Shown: positions 9,393 to 16,257 of the stretch, piece after piece | Position numbering within the stretch: the first letter of the stretch is position 1 | Layout: every line of letters starts with the position of its first letter | Source of the DNA: Syntrophorhabdus sp. PtaB.Bin047 | GTDB lineage: Bacteria > Desulfobacterota > Syntrophorhabdia > Syntrophorhabdales > Syntrophorhabdaceae | Length of the DNA: 36,534 nucleotides | Reading direction: 5' to 3' | Assembly: GCA_002067235.1 (NCBI GenBank) | Contig: MVQP01000019.1 | Span: 1-36,534 of the forward strand | Position numbers and translations under genes: made by a program | The notes under the pieces: generated by a model | The model's database searches: none | What the model was told of the DNA's origin: nothing | Seen by the model: only the letters and a program-made list of their open reading frames with translations

Positions 9393-9503
9393 GGGCGCGC
9401 GGTGGACCATCTTTGGAAGCTAGGTAATTTCTGAGCAGGGGCGATTGTTCTGCTACTACTGAGCTGCCAGGGAACATTCACTGGCCGCCCGAGGAGGGAC
9501 CCT

Positions 9504-9935
9504 TTGAAAAGAAAGATAGCTTCAGAACGATGCGCCCTGTGTGGCTGTCGGTTAACTTGGGGCAATGCCAAGAATGAATATGCGAAGCCCACCCCTGAAG
9601 GAAGATCGCATGGTACACGTCATCATCATGTACCGGAACGGTTCTTTGGTCGCTCGACCAACCGAAAAGGAACCCAGCGGGAGAGGATCTTTGATGAATG
9701 TCCCTGGCATAGCGAAGGCTACATCGACTGCTTCTGCTACGAATGCCACGAAGAACTTCTCCACAATCCAGTCCTCCTGCCTGAAGACGTAGAGCTTTAT
9801 CGAAAACTCGTGAAAGAGCGTGGACTTGACGAGGACATCAAGACAAATGAACGCACAAAAATTGCTGGGAGAATAAGACTGTTCCATGAGGTAATCCATA
9901 CAGGGCTCAAGAAGCTTACAGATGATCATGGTTGA
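9504..9935 (+). CDS. HNH-like zinc-binding protein, possible nuclease
   Basis: A 143-aa protein starting at TTG 9504 behind a strong purine site GAGGAGGGA at 9491-9499. It shows C10-A-L-C13, then RHHHVPERFFG at about residues 39-49, then C78-Y-E-C81-H82 and LLHN at 85-88. Two CxxC pairs that could hold structural zinc around a central HH, with a final H-N, match the beta-beta-alpha-metal (HNH) arrangement. The spacing between the HH and the second CxxC is longer than in standard HNH enzymes, and carries extra Cys and His (CPWH). The C-terminal 50 residues are helical and basic. It would cut or bind nucleic acid in the cytoplasm. Its neighbour is the 312-aa protein of unknown function. Confidence 0.7.
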   Translation: MKRKIASERCALCGCRLTWGNAKNEYAKPTPEGRSHGTRHHHVPERFFGRSTNRKGTQRERIFDECPWHSEGYIDCFCYECHEELLHNPVLLPEDVELYRKLVKERGLDEDIKTNERTKIAGRIRLFHEVIHTGLKKLTDDHG

Positions 9936-10174
9936 ATAGGCGAATAGGATAGGGCAGGGGCGGGCTCAGATGTCACATGGTACCCTTTGTGCAGTTCACG
10001 GTACGCGCCGGGTTTGGCAACTAACGAAATTGGCGCGGTGTTCAAGGACACGAATTCTACCCCTGGCGTCCAGAAGACATCCAAGACGCTTTGGATAACC
10101 GTTGCCTCTCGGTTTATGGGGCATGAACGTCATGTAGAAGAAACACGCTACCAATCCAGAATGAGGGGCCGCTG
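9936..10174 (+). other. 239-bp gap with possible gene remnant
   Basis: One frame reads GHEFYPWRPEDIQDALDN and then stops at about 10125; it is the same frame as the next gene and may be the decayed start of a longer ancestor. No ribosome site or start codon serves it. GAGGGG at 10163-10168 serves the gene at 10175. Confidence 0.35.
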
Positions 10175-10444
10175 ATGAATCACGTAATGCCGCTGCCAAA
10201 CGCAACCACCCTTGAAGAGTACGTTGTGACGCGCCTGTTGGGACAGGGTGGCGTTGCAGGCCTACTTGATCTGGAAAAGCGGCAAGGCTATACATTTAGC
10301 GAAATAGCATATAGGCCGGTCGGTTACTTGATGACCTTGGATTCCGAGGTGCCTGACGGTCGCCCGGTAGACATTTTGTTTTTCACCGACTACCGTTATA
10401 ATGATCAGAAGGAGTTTTCTCTCAGACACCGGGGGGAAGGTTGA
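10175..10444 (+). CDS. Hypothetical 89-aa protein
   Basis: Unrecognised. ATG 10175 lies six bases after GAGGGG at 10163-10168. The N-terminal part contains EYVVTRLLGQGGVAGLL, which recalls a nucleotide-binding glycine loop, but the rest of a kinase fold is absent, so I do not claim one. The C-terminal half is strand-like (YRPVGYLMTLDSE, then PVDILFFTDYRYN). An in-frame stretch upstream at 10030-10125 also reads like protein, so this may be the surviving 3' part of a larger gene. DUF2971 gene follows 73 bases later. Confidence 0.45.
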   Translation: MNHVMPLPNATTLEEYVVTRLLGQGGVAGLLDLEKRQGYTFSEIAYRPVGYLMTLDSEVPDGRPVDILFFTDYRYNDQKEFSLRHRGEG

Positions 10445-10517
10445 CCGTTGAGGGGTAGGTTCCTCACTTCCTCGCTTTTCAGCTTTTGGCGACCACCGCA
10501 TTATCAAGGATTGATAT

Positions 10518-11327
10518 ATGTTATTGTATAAGTATCTGCCGCTGTCATGGTCGGAAGAGCCGTCCGCGCAAGAAGAAAGGCTAAACTATAGCCGTTGTCT
10601 TTGCATTAAAGATAATACCTTCTGGTTCTCAACACCAAAAACGTTGAATGATCCATATGACTGCAAACCTTCGTTCAAAAAGATTCGCCGACCAGATGAC
10701 ATGCGGCGAATTCTGCAGGATTTGAATGAGGAAGAGACGAGATTTGTGTTGAAACACTACCCCACCTGCAAAACGAAGGATGAAATCATTGAACATCATC
10801 AGGTGTTCAGCAATTTAAGGGCCACTTGGTCGGGTGCTACACCTAGGCAATTGTCAGAGCATCTTTTTCAGATGCTGGCAACTACAATTGTCAACGCCAA
10901 AATACAAAACGTGGGGATTCTGAGCCTAACGACAGATTACGCCAACTGCCTGATGTGGTCCCATTATGCGAAGAATCATCAAGGAGTGTGTATAGAAATA
11001 GAAATACCAGAGAAAACAAGGGGGCTGGACAGGGTTACATACACCCGAGAACAACCTTTGCTAATGGTATACGAAGGTAATCACGAGAGGTACGGCAGGC
11101 TAACGGACATCTTCTACACGAAATCAAAAAACTGGGCCTACGAAAAGGAATGGAGAGTAGTTGCCGGGAAAGGGAATGAAGTGAGGTCTATACCAAAAGC
11201 ATCGATTACGAGAATTATCTATGGGCTGAATACCTCGGAGAAAACCAAGAACAAAATAGGAGAAATAACTGATAGGAACATTGAGACGCATCAACTAAAG
11301 ATGAAAAGGAACTACGTACTACAGTAG
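10518..11327 (+). CDS. DUF2971 domain protein
   Basis: A 269-aa protein with the hallmark blocks of DUF2971: LYKYLPL at the start, WFSTPKTLNDPYDC at residues 36-49, ILSLTTDYANCLMWSHYAKN leading to HQGVCIEIEI at about 132-163, and a KNWAYEKEWRVV block near 205-216. Start is ATG 10518 after AAGGATTG. Members are frequent in defence islands and beside nucleases, but their biochemical role is not established. No transmembrane segment or signal peptide. GC is clearly lower than in the backbone genes (for example AAATAGAAATAGAAATACC in its middle), which supports acquisition by transfer. Confidence 0.82.
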   Translation: MLLYKYLPLSWSEEPSAQEERLNYSRCLCIKDNTFWFSTPKTLNDPYDCKPSFKKIRRPDDMRRILQDLNEEETRFVLKHYPTCKTKDEIIEHHQVFSNLRATWSGATPRQLSEHLFQMLATTIVNAKIQNVGILSLTTDYANCLMWSHYAKNHQGVCIEIEIPEKTRGLDRVTYTREQPLLMVYEGNHERYGRLTDIFYTKSKNWAYEKEWRVVAGKGNEVRSIPKASITRIIYGLNTSEKTKNKIGEITDRNIETHQLKMKRNYVLQ

Positions 11328-11346
11328 CCATGGCCTTGATAATCCC

Positions 11347-11500
11347 TTGGTAAACCTAGAACAGGTAAACGATCCCGATGTTCGGTTGATTATTCAGAAG
11401 ATCATGTCTTCCGACTCTTTTCCGGTAGAGACAGCTCTGTCTGAAAGCCCGATAGGGGAATTCCTGAAGGGTTAGCTTGATGAAAACGACATAGAGAATC
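11347..11500 (+). pseudogene. Probable gene remnant before the HEPN-like ORF
   Basis: From TTG 11347 a frame reads VNLEQVNDPDVRLIIQKIM and SDSFPVETALSESPIGEFLKG, hits TAG at 11473-11475, and continues in frame as LDENDIENLADLLYSW before a second stop. Both sides of the stop look like natural protein, which suggests a nonsense mutation plus a frameshift into the following HEPN-like ORF. No family is recognised. Confidence 0.3.
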
Positions 11501-11995
11501 TTGCGGACTTGCTCTATTCTTGGTGTCAGCCACCAGGAATACATTCAGGGCATCTATGAAATAGGTGCTCTGACATTGTCTTGTGGAGAAATCCCTGAGT
11601 ATCTTTCAAGGTATGTGCAAGAAGCACGTCAATGCTACGCATTTCAGCAATGCAATGCCGTATTTTCTCTCTGCCGGGTGATGGAAATTTGTATCAAGGA
11701 TATCGCAACGAAGTGCAATATCCTGCCGACAGATGTGCATAACATCAGGCACATGGCCTCCCGGTCTACGGAACTCTACTCCTTAATCGACCAGTTGTGC
11801 GATAACTTCACCGTTTTCGACGCCGTGCGTAACCGGCTTCATACGATAAGGAAAGCAACGAATCCCATTATTCATGGGAATCGTCGTGTCAGAGGAAAGG
11901 AAGCTAAACAAATGCTAAAGGAAACCCTCCTTACTATTCATCACCTTTACGAACTGGAATCGGAGCGGCAGCGCGCGAACAGTGTGATGGTTTAG
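11501..11995 (+). CDS. HEPN/DUF4145-like helical protein, possibly 5'-truncated
   Basis: The 164-aa reading is almost all helical and ends with IRKATNPIIHG followed by a helix (KEAKQMLKETLLTIHHLYE). This matches the IRKxGNxxxHG pattern of DUF4145, a HEPN-superfamily family found with restriction and defence genes. The only start is a TTG at 11501 with no ribosome site, and a stop lies three codons before the open frame begins. A neighbouring frame just upstream reads LDENDIENLADLLYSW, so the true N-terminus was probably lost to a frameshift. The stop overlaps that of the convergent gene by a few bases (11992-11995). Whether a functional protein is made is uncertain; classical HEPN RNase residues (R-x4-6-H) are not exact. 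Confidence 0.5.
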   Translation: MRTCSILGVSHQEYIQGIYEIGALTLSCGEIPEYLSRYVQEARQCYAFQQCNAVFSLCRVMEICIKDIATKCNILPTDVHNIRHMASRSTELYSLIDQLCDNFTVFDAVRNRLHTIRKATNPIIHGNRRVRGKEAKQMLKETLLTIHHLYELESERQRANSVMV

Positions 11996-12234
11996 CTTTT
12001 TCCGGTAAACTGCGCCTCGCACATCTCTTCCCATTTTTTGGCCTCCACCAGGATCTGCTTGGCCTCACCAATTGTCTCCTGGCCGCGCCACGCACCTTCC
12101 AGGGTCCTCCAGACACCGTAGACCCTACCGCCCTTGACCACGATGTCGTCATATGCTTCCTCTTCGACGTGGGCCCAAAGGTACTCCAGTATCAAATCCT
12201 CTTCCCACTCGCTTACCTTGTTTGCTTTTTCCAT
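11992..12234 (-). CDS. Hypothetical 80-aa protein
   Basis: Unrecognised small soluble protein. The start at 12234 is supported by GGGAGG (reverse strand, 12241-12246) six bases upstream. It is acidic and tryptophan-rich: EWEEDLILEYLWAHVEEEAYDD, a turn VKGGRVYGVWR, then EGAWRGQETIGEAKQILVEAKKWEEMCE. Two helices around a short strand pair are likely. It has the same orientation and ribosome-site type as the ankyrin and winged-helix genes further right, so these three may belong to one module. It converges on the HEPN-like gene. Confidence 0.68.
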   Translation of the reverse strand: MEKANKVSEWEEDLILEYLWAHVEEEAYDDIVVKGGRVYGVWRTLEGAWRGQETIGEAKQILVEAKKWEEMCEAQFTGKS

Positions 12235-12459
12235 AAGCCACCTCCCTTTCTATATTTGGTTTCGTTACGCATGTTAAATAGCATCGTCGTCGAGGTCCTC
12301 ATCGAACTGGATTTCCCGGACAAGGCAGGGAACTTCTATGCCACGGATGGGTGTAATTCGGATCTGCCGTCTCCGTCCACGCTGTGCTCATCACGGCTGG
12401 CGGTGTACCACGGTAAATCTCGTGCTTGTACCCTTAACATGCTGCCAATATTGCTGCCC
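12235..12459 (-). other. 225-bp gap between two minus-strand genes
   Basis: On the - strand, 12274-12387 is an open stretch without a start that ends IRITPIRGIEVPC and EIQFDEDLDDDAI before TAA. It may be the 3' end of a decayed gene. No promoter or terminator is evident. Confidence 0.3.
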
Positions 12460-12870
12460 TTATCCCGTCTCTCGTGTCCTCGTCGCAGATATCCTCCACA
12501 CATAGTCGTAAGCCCGATGACCCGTGTCGTCCGCCGCTCCTATGTCCGCCCCGGCAGCCAGGAGCATCCTCACGATTTCTACATGCGCGGGTCCGGTGTG
12601 GGTTCCGATGCAACGGTGGAGCGGTGTCGATCCGGAGGTCCCCGATGAGTTCGCGTCAGCCCCGTCTTCGAGGAGGAGCTTGACGATCTCTACGTGGCCA
12701 TTCAGGGTAGCGCCTTGGATAACGGGATCACCCGCGAGCCTCGTTTCTGGCCAGGCCCCGGCCTCGAGAGCTTCCCTCGCACCGGCCGTGTCCCCGTTCT
12801 CTGCCGCCGATGCCAGCTTTTCCCCTGCTGCTTGCATCTCCTCGATTGCCCCGTTCTTCGTATATCCCAT
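12460..12870 (-). CDS. Ankyrin-repeat protein
   Basis: A 136-aa protein whose start at 12870 is fixed by GGGAGG (reverse strand, 12877-12882) six bases upstream; the open frame extends much further 5' but that part is low-complexity and lacks a start with a site. After an N-terminal helix (AIEEMQAAGEKLASAAENGD) there are ankyrin units: a degenerate first one (TAGAREALEAGA), then GHVEIVKLLLEDGADANSSG, then TPLHRCIG...AHVEIVRMLLAAGADIGAADDTG, then a capping helix HRAYDYVWRI. Ankyrin stacks bind other proteins. It is short and lacks a signal peptide, so a cytoplasmic partner is likely. The N-terminal 60 residues outside the repeats match nothing I know. Confidence 0.85.
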   Translation of the reverse strand: MGYTKNGAIEEMQAAGEKLASAAENGDTAGAREALEAGAWPETRLAGDPVIQGATLNGHVEIVKLLLEDGADANSSGTSGSTPLHRCIGTHTGPAHVEIVRMLLAAGADIGAADDTGHRAYDYVWRISATRTRETG

Positions 12871-13177
12871 ATGATACCTCCCGTGTTTGTATTCGACTGT
12901 TCTGAGTGTCACCCTCGGCACCACCCTACCGCGGGGCGAGGAGGGGGTTGGGCACAGGCCCGGACGGTCGCCTCGCTCCGCGTTTCCGGCAATCCCGAGC
13001 GTCCGCCCGTTCGTTCTCCGACCTGCGTGCCCCTCGGCGCGTCCGGTGGGGTAAAAGATCTGGTAGATCTTTATACATTTCATTTCCTATACCCGTTCTT
13101 CGTCGAGATGTGCGCTCTCACAGTTCATTTTCTGTACCCTTTTGAGCCGTTTCTTGAGCCCTCTTTTACCTGTCACC
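12871..13177 (-). other. 307-bp gap with a perfect 8-3-8 inverted repeat
   Basis: The gap separates the winged-helix gene from the ankyrin gene, both on the - strand. At 13054-13072 AAAGATCT and AGATCTTT form a perfect inverted repeat around three bases, overlapping a TATAAA on the - strand (13070-13075). The rest is GC-rich and holds no convincing gene. Confidence 0.5.
13054..13072. promoter_or_regulatory. Perfect inverted repeat, possible operator
   Basis: AAAGATCT-GGT-AGATCTTT, eight-base arms around three bases. It is symmetrical like a dimeric repressor site and overlaps a possible -10 (TATAAA) on the - strand, but no -35 is visible and the ankyrin start is about 180 bases away. It could instead be a short hairpin at the end of the winged-helix transcript. 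The local winged-helix-like protein is a candidate binder. Confidence 0.35.
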
Positions 13178-13777
13178 CTATTCATGCTCTCGAACTGCCG
13201 GGCTTGTCTCCCCGCCGCCCGTCACGGCCCACCTCCTGTAGTTCACTGGGCGGAAACCGCTGGTGCCAAAGGCCATCCACCTCTGCGAGAGGCGGTAGAC
13301 GCTCGACACCTTCCTCCCGTTGTACACCCCGCCTCTCCTCACCGGATCGAGGAAGCCGTGTCCGACGAGGGCCTCGACGACAGCGAGGAAGGTGGCCCTT
13401 GCGCATCCGAGTTTACTGGCTTCTGAGTAGGTGAGGCTGAAGGTTGTCTCGTATGCCTGACGGTCCGAGAGCGGTATCCCAAATGCTTCCCCGGGCCTGG
13501 ACAGGAAATGAACCAGCATCTTGGCTGCGCTCGGTGGGAGGTCGCGGTACGCTTTGCTTTTAATCAGTTCCAGAGTCAACCTTACGAACGGCTCGCTCCT
13601 CTTCCTTCTCCTCTTCTTTCTCACCGGCCGAGTGGCCTTGCCGGTTTTTGTCTCTCCTCTCCTCTTTCGAGCCTCTGACCCCTTCAGTGCCTTCGCCAGT
13701 CTTCTTTCGAGGGAAAGGGAAGGGCGTGCCGGTGCGATCTGATCGCTGGTACGGATGATCCTGTCCGTTTCCGCCAT
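13178..13777 (-). CDS. Winged-helix-like DNA-binding protein of a mobile region
   Basis: A 199-aa protein with a disordered, very basic first part (GSEARKRRGETKTGKATRPV then KKRRRKR around residues 33-61). A helical region follows, FVRLTLELIKSKAYRDLPPS, AAKMLVHFLSRPGEAFG, then SLTYSEASKLGCARATFLAVVEALVGHGFLDPVRRGG and a wing-like SSVYRLSQRWMAFG. This is the layout of winged helix-turn-helix proteins found near replication and transfer genes of plasmids and islands. Start ATG 13777 has GGGAGG at 13785-13790 (reverse). It is coupled to a 23-codon ORF by TAATG. A role in regulation or replication initiation is likely; which one is unknown. Confidence 0.72.
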   Translation of the reverse strand: MAETDRIIRTSDQIAPARPSLSLERRLAKALKGSEARKRRGETKTGKATRPVRKKRRRKRSEPFVRLTLELIKSKAYRDLPPSAAKMLVHFLSRPGEAFGIPLSDRQAYETTFSLTYSEASKLGCARATFLAVVEALVGHGFLDPVRRGGVYNGRKVSSVYRLSQRWMAFGTSGFRPVNYRRWAVTGGGETSPAVREHE

Positions 13778-13848
13778 TATTCCACCTCCCCGTTTGACAT
13801 GGTCCTCGCCAAGGACGCCGGTTCCTTTGTGCTGCAGTTGTTTTTCAT
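13777..13848 (-). CDS. 23-aa leader peptide ORF coupled to the winged-helix gene
   Basis: On the - strand ATG at 13848 follows GGAGG (13855-13859) with six bases between, an ideal site. It encodes MKNNCSTKEPASLARTMSNG plus VE-type residues and stops at TAA 13779-13777, whose last A is the first base of the next gene's ATG (TAATG). The last codons cover the next gene's ribosome site, so translation of the two should be coupled. No database-style support is possible for so short an ORF; it may be an antitoxin-like or regulatory leader, or simply a coupling device. Confidence 0.5.
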   Translation of the reverse strand: MKNNCSTKEPASLARTMSNGEVE

Positions 13849-14049
13849 TGGACGCCTCCGTGTATATTTTTATTCTTCACACGTCAAATAGCGTCCGCGA
13901 TGGTCATGTTTTTGTATATCCAGCTTTTGTTATGAAGTTTTTTGAAATATGTGCGAAAACGGTGGCCTTTCCTGGCGAGGTCCCCGCATAAGCATCCAAT
14001 TATGTCTTCGTTTTCGACCTCTTCCTCAATAGGTCAATTGTGTTTTTAG

Positions 14050-14225
14050 AAGGAAATGCCCCCAAGGCTTCTCCCGGGAAATCTATGCAGGCTTGGGGTG
14101 ATCACTCGGTTCTTATCATCATTTGCGAAGCGTAAAAGGGAGGTTTCTCTGAGGTTGCCGGCAGGTCCTTGTCGTCATTCCTTACGCCTGCGAAACCTCT
14201 CCCCGGGAACAGTCTGGGGACACAT
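14050..14225. repeat. Palindromic intergenic element beside the tRNA
   Basis: The stretch contains CCCCCAAGG near 14060 opposed by CTTGGGGTG at 14092, arms GGAGGTTTC and GAAACCTC about 50 bases apart, CCTTACGCCTGCGAAA opposed by TTTGCGAAGCGTAAAAGG, and the near-repeated CTCCCGGGAA box. It ends in CAGTCTGGGGACACA. The pattern resembles a structured mobile repeat (REP-like or element end), but I cannot assign a family. Confidence 0.35.
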
Positions 14226-14308
14226 AGTCGTGTTAAGTTGATTGGGTAGTATTGGTATTAGTGAAGAGAATTTGGTAGGTGCGTATCCTTATTGAATTAA
14301 TACCCCCT

Positions 14309-14330
14309 ATCTGTCGATTATCTGTCGATT
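14309..14330. repeat. Two tandem 11-bp direct repeats
   Basis: ATCTGTCGATT occurs at 14309-14319 and again at 14320-14330 with no mismatch, about 40 bases from the tRNA-Ser 3' end. Short direct repeats beside a tRNA attachment site can be integrase arm sites, but no integrase gene is present in the window. Confidence 0.5.
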
Positions 14331-14367
14331 TAGGAGATACATTATTGTTGAAATCATTAAAGAAAAG

Positions 14368-14461
<94 letters not shown>

Positions 14462-14906
14462 GCAGGGCGAAAAACTGTCTGAGCAAATCAGCGCTCTCGT
14501 TTTCGAGGATGCCACCCGACACCTTGACCCGGTGGTTGAGGGGCAGCGTGTTGATGTCGATGACGGAGCCGAAGGCGCCGCGTTTCTCGTCGTGGCAACC
14601 AAAGACGAGTCTTTCGAGGCGTGCCTCGACGATGGCGCCGGCACACATGGCACAGGGCTCCATGGTGACAAAGAGCGTGCAGCCCGTGAGCCGGTAGTTG
14701 CCGCGCCGGAGCGACGCTTCCCTGATGACCAGCATCTCGGCATGGGCCGTCGGGTCTATGCGCTTGCGCGTCGCGTTATGCGCCCTGGCTATGACGGAGC
14801 CTGATTCGTCGGCCACCAGCGCTCCGACCGGTACCTCTTCCTCGTCCCAGGCCTCGCGCGCTTGTGCGAGGCACATCTCCATGTATTCGTCATCGAGCAT
14901 CACTCA

Positions 14907-14935
14907 AGTATACTGATAACGGTTGCCGAAATCAA
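14907..14935 (-). promoter_or_regulatory. tadA promoter, predicted leaderless transcript
   Basis: On the - strand -35 TTGATT (14935-14930), a 17-base spacer and -10 TATACT (14912-14907). Only six bases separate the -10 from ATG 14900, which puts the expected transcription start on or beside the A of the start codon; no ribosome site fits between them. Confidence 0.7.
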
Positions 14936-14962
14936 TACAGAGGCAGGTGAAGGGGCAAAGGC

Positions 14963-15041
14963 GGGTGATGGGTTATGGGTGATAGGTCATAGGGATCATG
15001 GTTTCAGGTAACCCATCACCCATGACCTATAACCCATAACC
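14963..15041. repeat. Palindromic heptad repeat, GGGTTAT family (copy 1)
   Basis: GGTTATGGGTGATAGGTCAT at 14971-14990 pairs with ATGACCTATAACCCATAACC at 15022-15041 with one mismatch. The arms are built from 7-base units (GGGTGAT, GGGTTAT, GGGTGAT). It lies between divergent tadA and ruvC. Related to 29676-29772. Confidence 0.8.
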
Positions 15042-15082
15042 TGTCTTATCATAACCCGTCTTCTCATCGCCCGTCTTCTTAG

Positions 15083-15112
15083 TTTACAAAGACCCGTTCA
15101 TCCTGTTATGAT
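15083..15112 (+). promoter_or_regulatory. ruvCAB operon promoter
   Basis: TTTACA at 15083-15088 and TATGAT at 15107-15112 with an 18-base spacer. Expected transcript start near 15119 leaves a leader of about 40 bases before ruvC. It lies just past the heptad palindrome, so the repeat is not transcribed with ruvC. Confidence 0.65.
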
Positions 15113-15160
15113 GATTAGCAATTAGCTGGTCAGTGAAGAAAGTGACAAGAATGGTGGATA

Positions 15161-15646
15161 ATGATCATCCTGGGCATTGATCCCGGTCTCGCCAGTACCG
15201 GTTTTGGGGCGTTGCGATGCGATGGGCCGTCGCCCGTACTGGTCAGGTGCGGCTCCATCAAGACCTTTCCCCATGACACGGTACCGGACAGGCTCATGCA
15301 GATCCATAATGATGTGGACCGCATCATCGGCGAGGTGCAGCCTGATCTCCTTGCCCTCGAGGACGTCTTTTCCCTTGTCCGTTACCCGAAAGCGGGCATA
15401 CTCCTCGGCAGTGTTCTCGGGGTTCTCTATCTGACTGCCCGGCAGAGGGGTCTTCCCGTGCAGGAGATTGCCCCGAAAGAGATCAAGAACTCACTCGTGG
15501 GTTTTGGCAACGCGGGCAAGAAACAGATAAAGGACGCCGTGGCAAGCGCGCTCAAGATCGGGGACATCTCCTCCTTCCACGCGTCGGACGCGCTCGCTGT
15601 GGCGCTTGCCGTGTATTACCGCAGAGATTACCGGAGGGTCGTATGA
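15161..15646 (+). CDS. ruvC: Holliday junction resolvase RuvC
   Basis: Cuts Holliday junctions symmetrically with RuvAB at the end of homologous recombination. The RNase H-like active site is complete: D7 in ILGIDPG, E67 in LALEDVF, and H140 plus D143 in FHASDALAVALA. His at the third position is known in some RuvC proteins. The GNAGKKQIKDAV block is typical. Length of 161 aa is normal. The start ATG 15161 begins directly with the conserved strand; the ribosome site is weak. Its stop overlaps ruvA's start (ATGA at 15643-15646), so the two are translationally coupled. Confidence 0.97.
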   Translation: MIILGIDPGLASTGFGALRCDGPSPVLVRCGSIKTFPHDTVPDRLMQIHNDVDRIIGEVQPDLLALEDVFSLVRYPKAGILLGSVLGVLYLTARQRGLPVQEIAPKEIKNSLVGFGNAGKKQIKDAVASALKIGDISSFHASDALAVALAVYYRRDYRRVV

Positions 15647-16257
15647 TAGCCTATCTCGAGGGGAAGCTGAAGGGCATCTACGATGAGCGCCTGACCCTTC
15701 TCGTCGGAGGCATCGGGTACGACGTCCTCATCCCGGCGTTCGTCATGAGCGAGATAAGAAGGTCAAAGAAAGCCGAGGACGACCTGAACCTCTACATATC
15801 CTTCCACCAGACCGAAAGACAGCCCAAGCCCGTCCTTGTCGGTTTCAGACATGAACTGGACAGGGAATTCTTCGAGCTTTTCATCACCGTGGAAGATATC
15901 GGCCCCATGGCCGCCGTCAAGGCGCTCACGAAATCCATACGGGAGATAGCGCGCCATATCGAGGAAAAGGACGTGAAGTCCCTCCGCAAGTTGAAAGGGA
16001 TAGGAGAGAGGAAGGCCGACAAGATCGTGGCAACCTTGAAGGGCAGGGTCGCGAAGTATGCCCTCATGCCGGAGATAGCGGCGGCCGCACCGATCGCGGA
16101 GGATTTCGTGAAAGAGGTTGAACAGGTGCTTGTCACACAGCTCGGCCACAGGATATTGGAAGCACGGCAGATGATCGAGGAGGCAATGAAGAGGAACCCG
16201 CGCATCGCCTCGTCGGAAGAGCTTTTTGAGGAAGTCTACAGGGGTCAGAGGCAATGA
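15643..16257 (+). CDS. ruvA: Holliday junction branch migration protein RuvA
   Basis: Binds the four-way junction as a tetramer and loads RuvB. It shows the OB-fold start [20 protein letters not shown] and [10 protein letters not shown], and paired helix-hairpin-helix motifs ([31 protein letters not shown]). The C-terminal domain III, which contacts RuvB, ends [13 protein letters not shown]. It is 204 aa. The first hairpin has DIGPMAA in place of the usual GIGPKLA, so it is somewhat divergent. It overlaps both neighbours by four bases (ATGA). Confidence 0.95.
   Translation: MIAYLEGKLKGIYDERLTLLVGGIGYDVLIPAFVMSEIRRSKKAEDDLNLYISFHQTERQPKPVLVGFRHELDREFFELFITVEDIGPMAAVKALTKSIREIARHIEEKDVKSLRKLKGIGERKADKIVATLKGRVAKYALMPEIAAAAPIAEDFVKEVEQVLVTQLGHRILEARQMIEEAMKRNPRIASSEELFEEVYRGQRQ

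Noticed and set aside
9987..10175. 62-codon + strand ORF ending at the TGATG junction
   Set aside because: TTG start without ribosome site and unnatural composition; another frame here looks more protein-like.
12274..12387. Open - strand stretch ending EIQFDEDLDDDAI
   Set aside because: No start codon and only 37 codons; kept only as a possible remnant.
12871..13083. N-terminal extension of the ankyrin protein
   Set aside because: Low-complexity sequence; the ribosome site GGGAGG fits ATG 12870.
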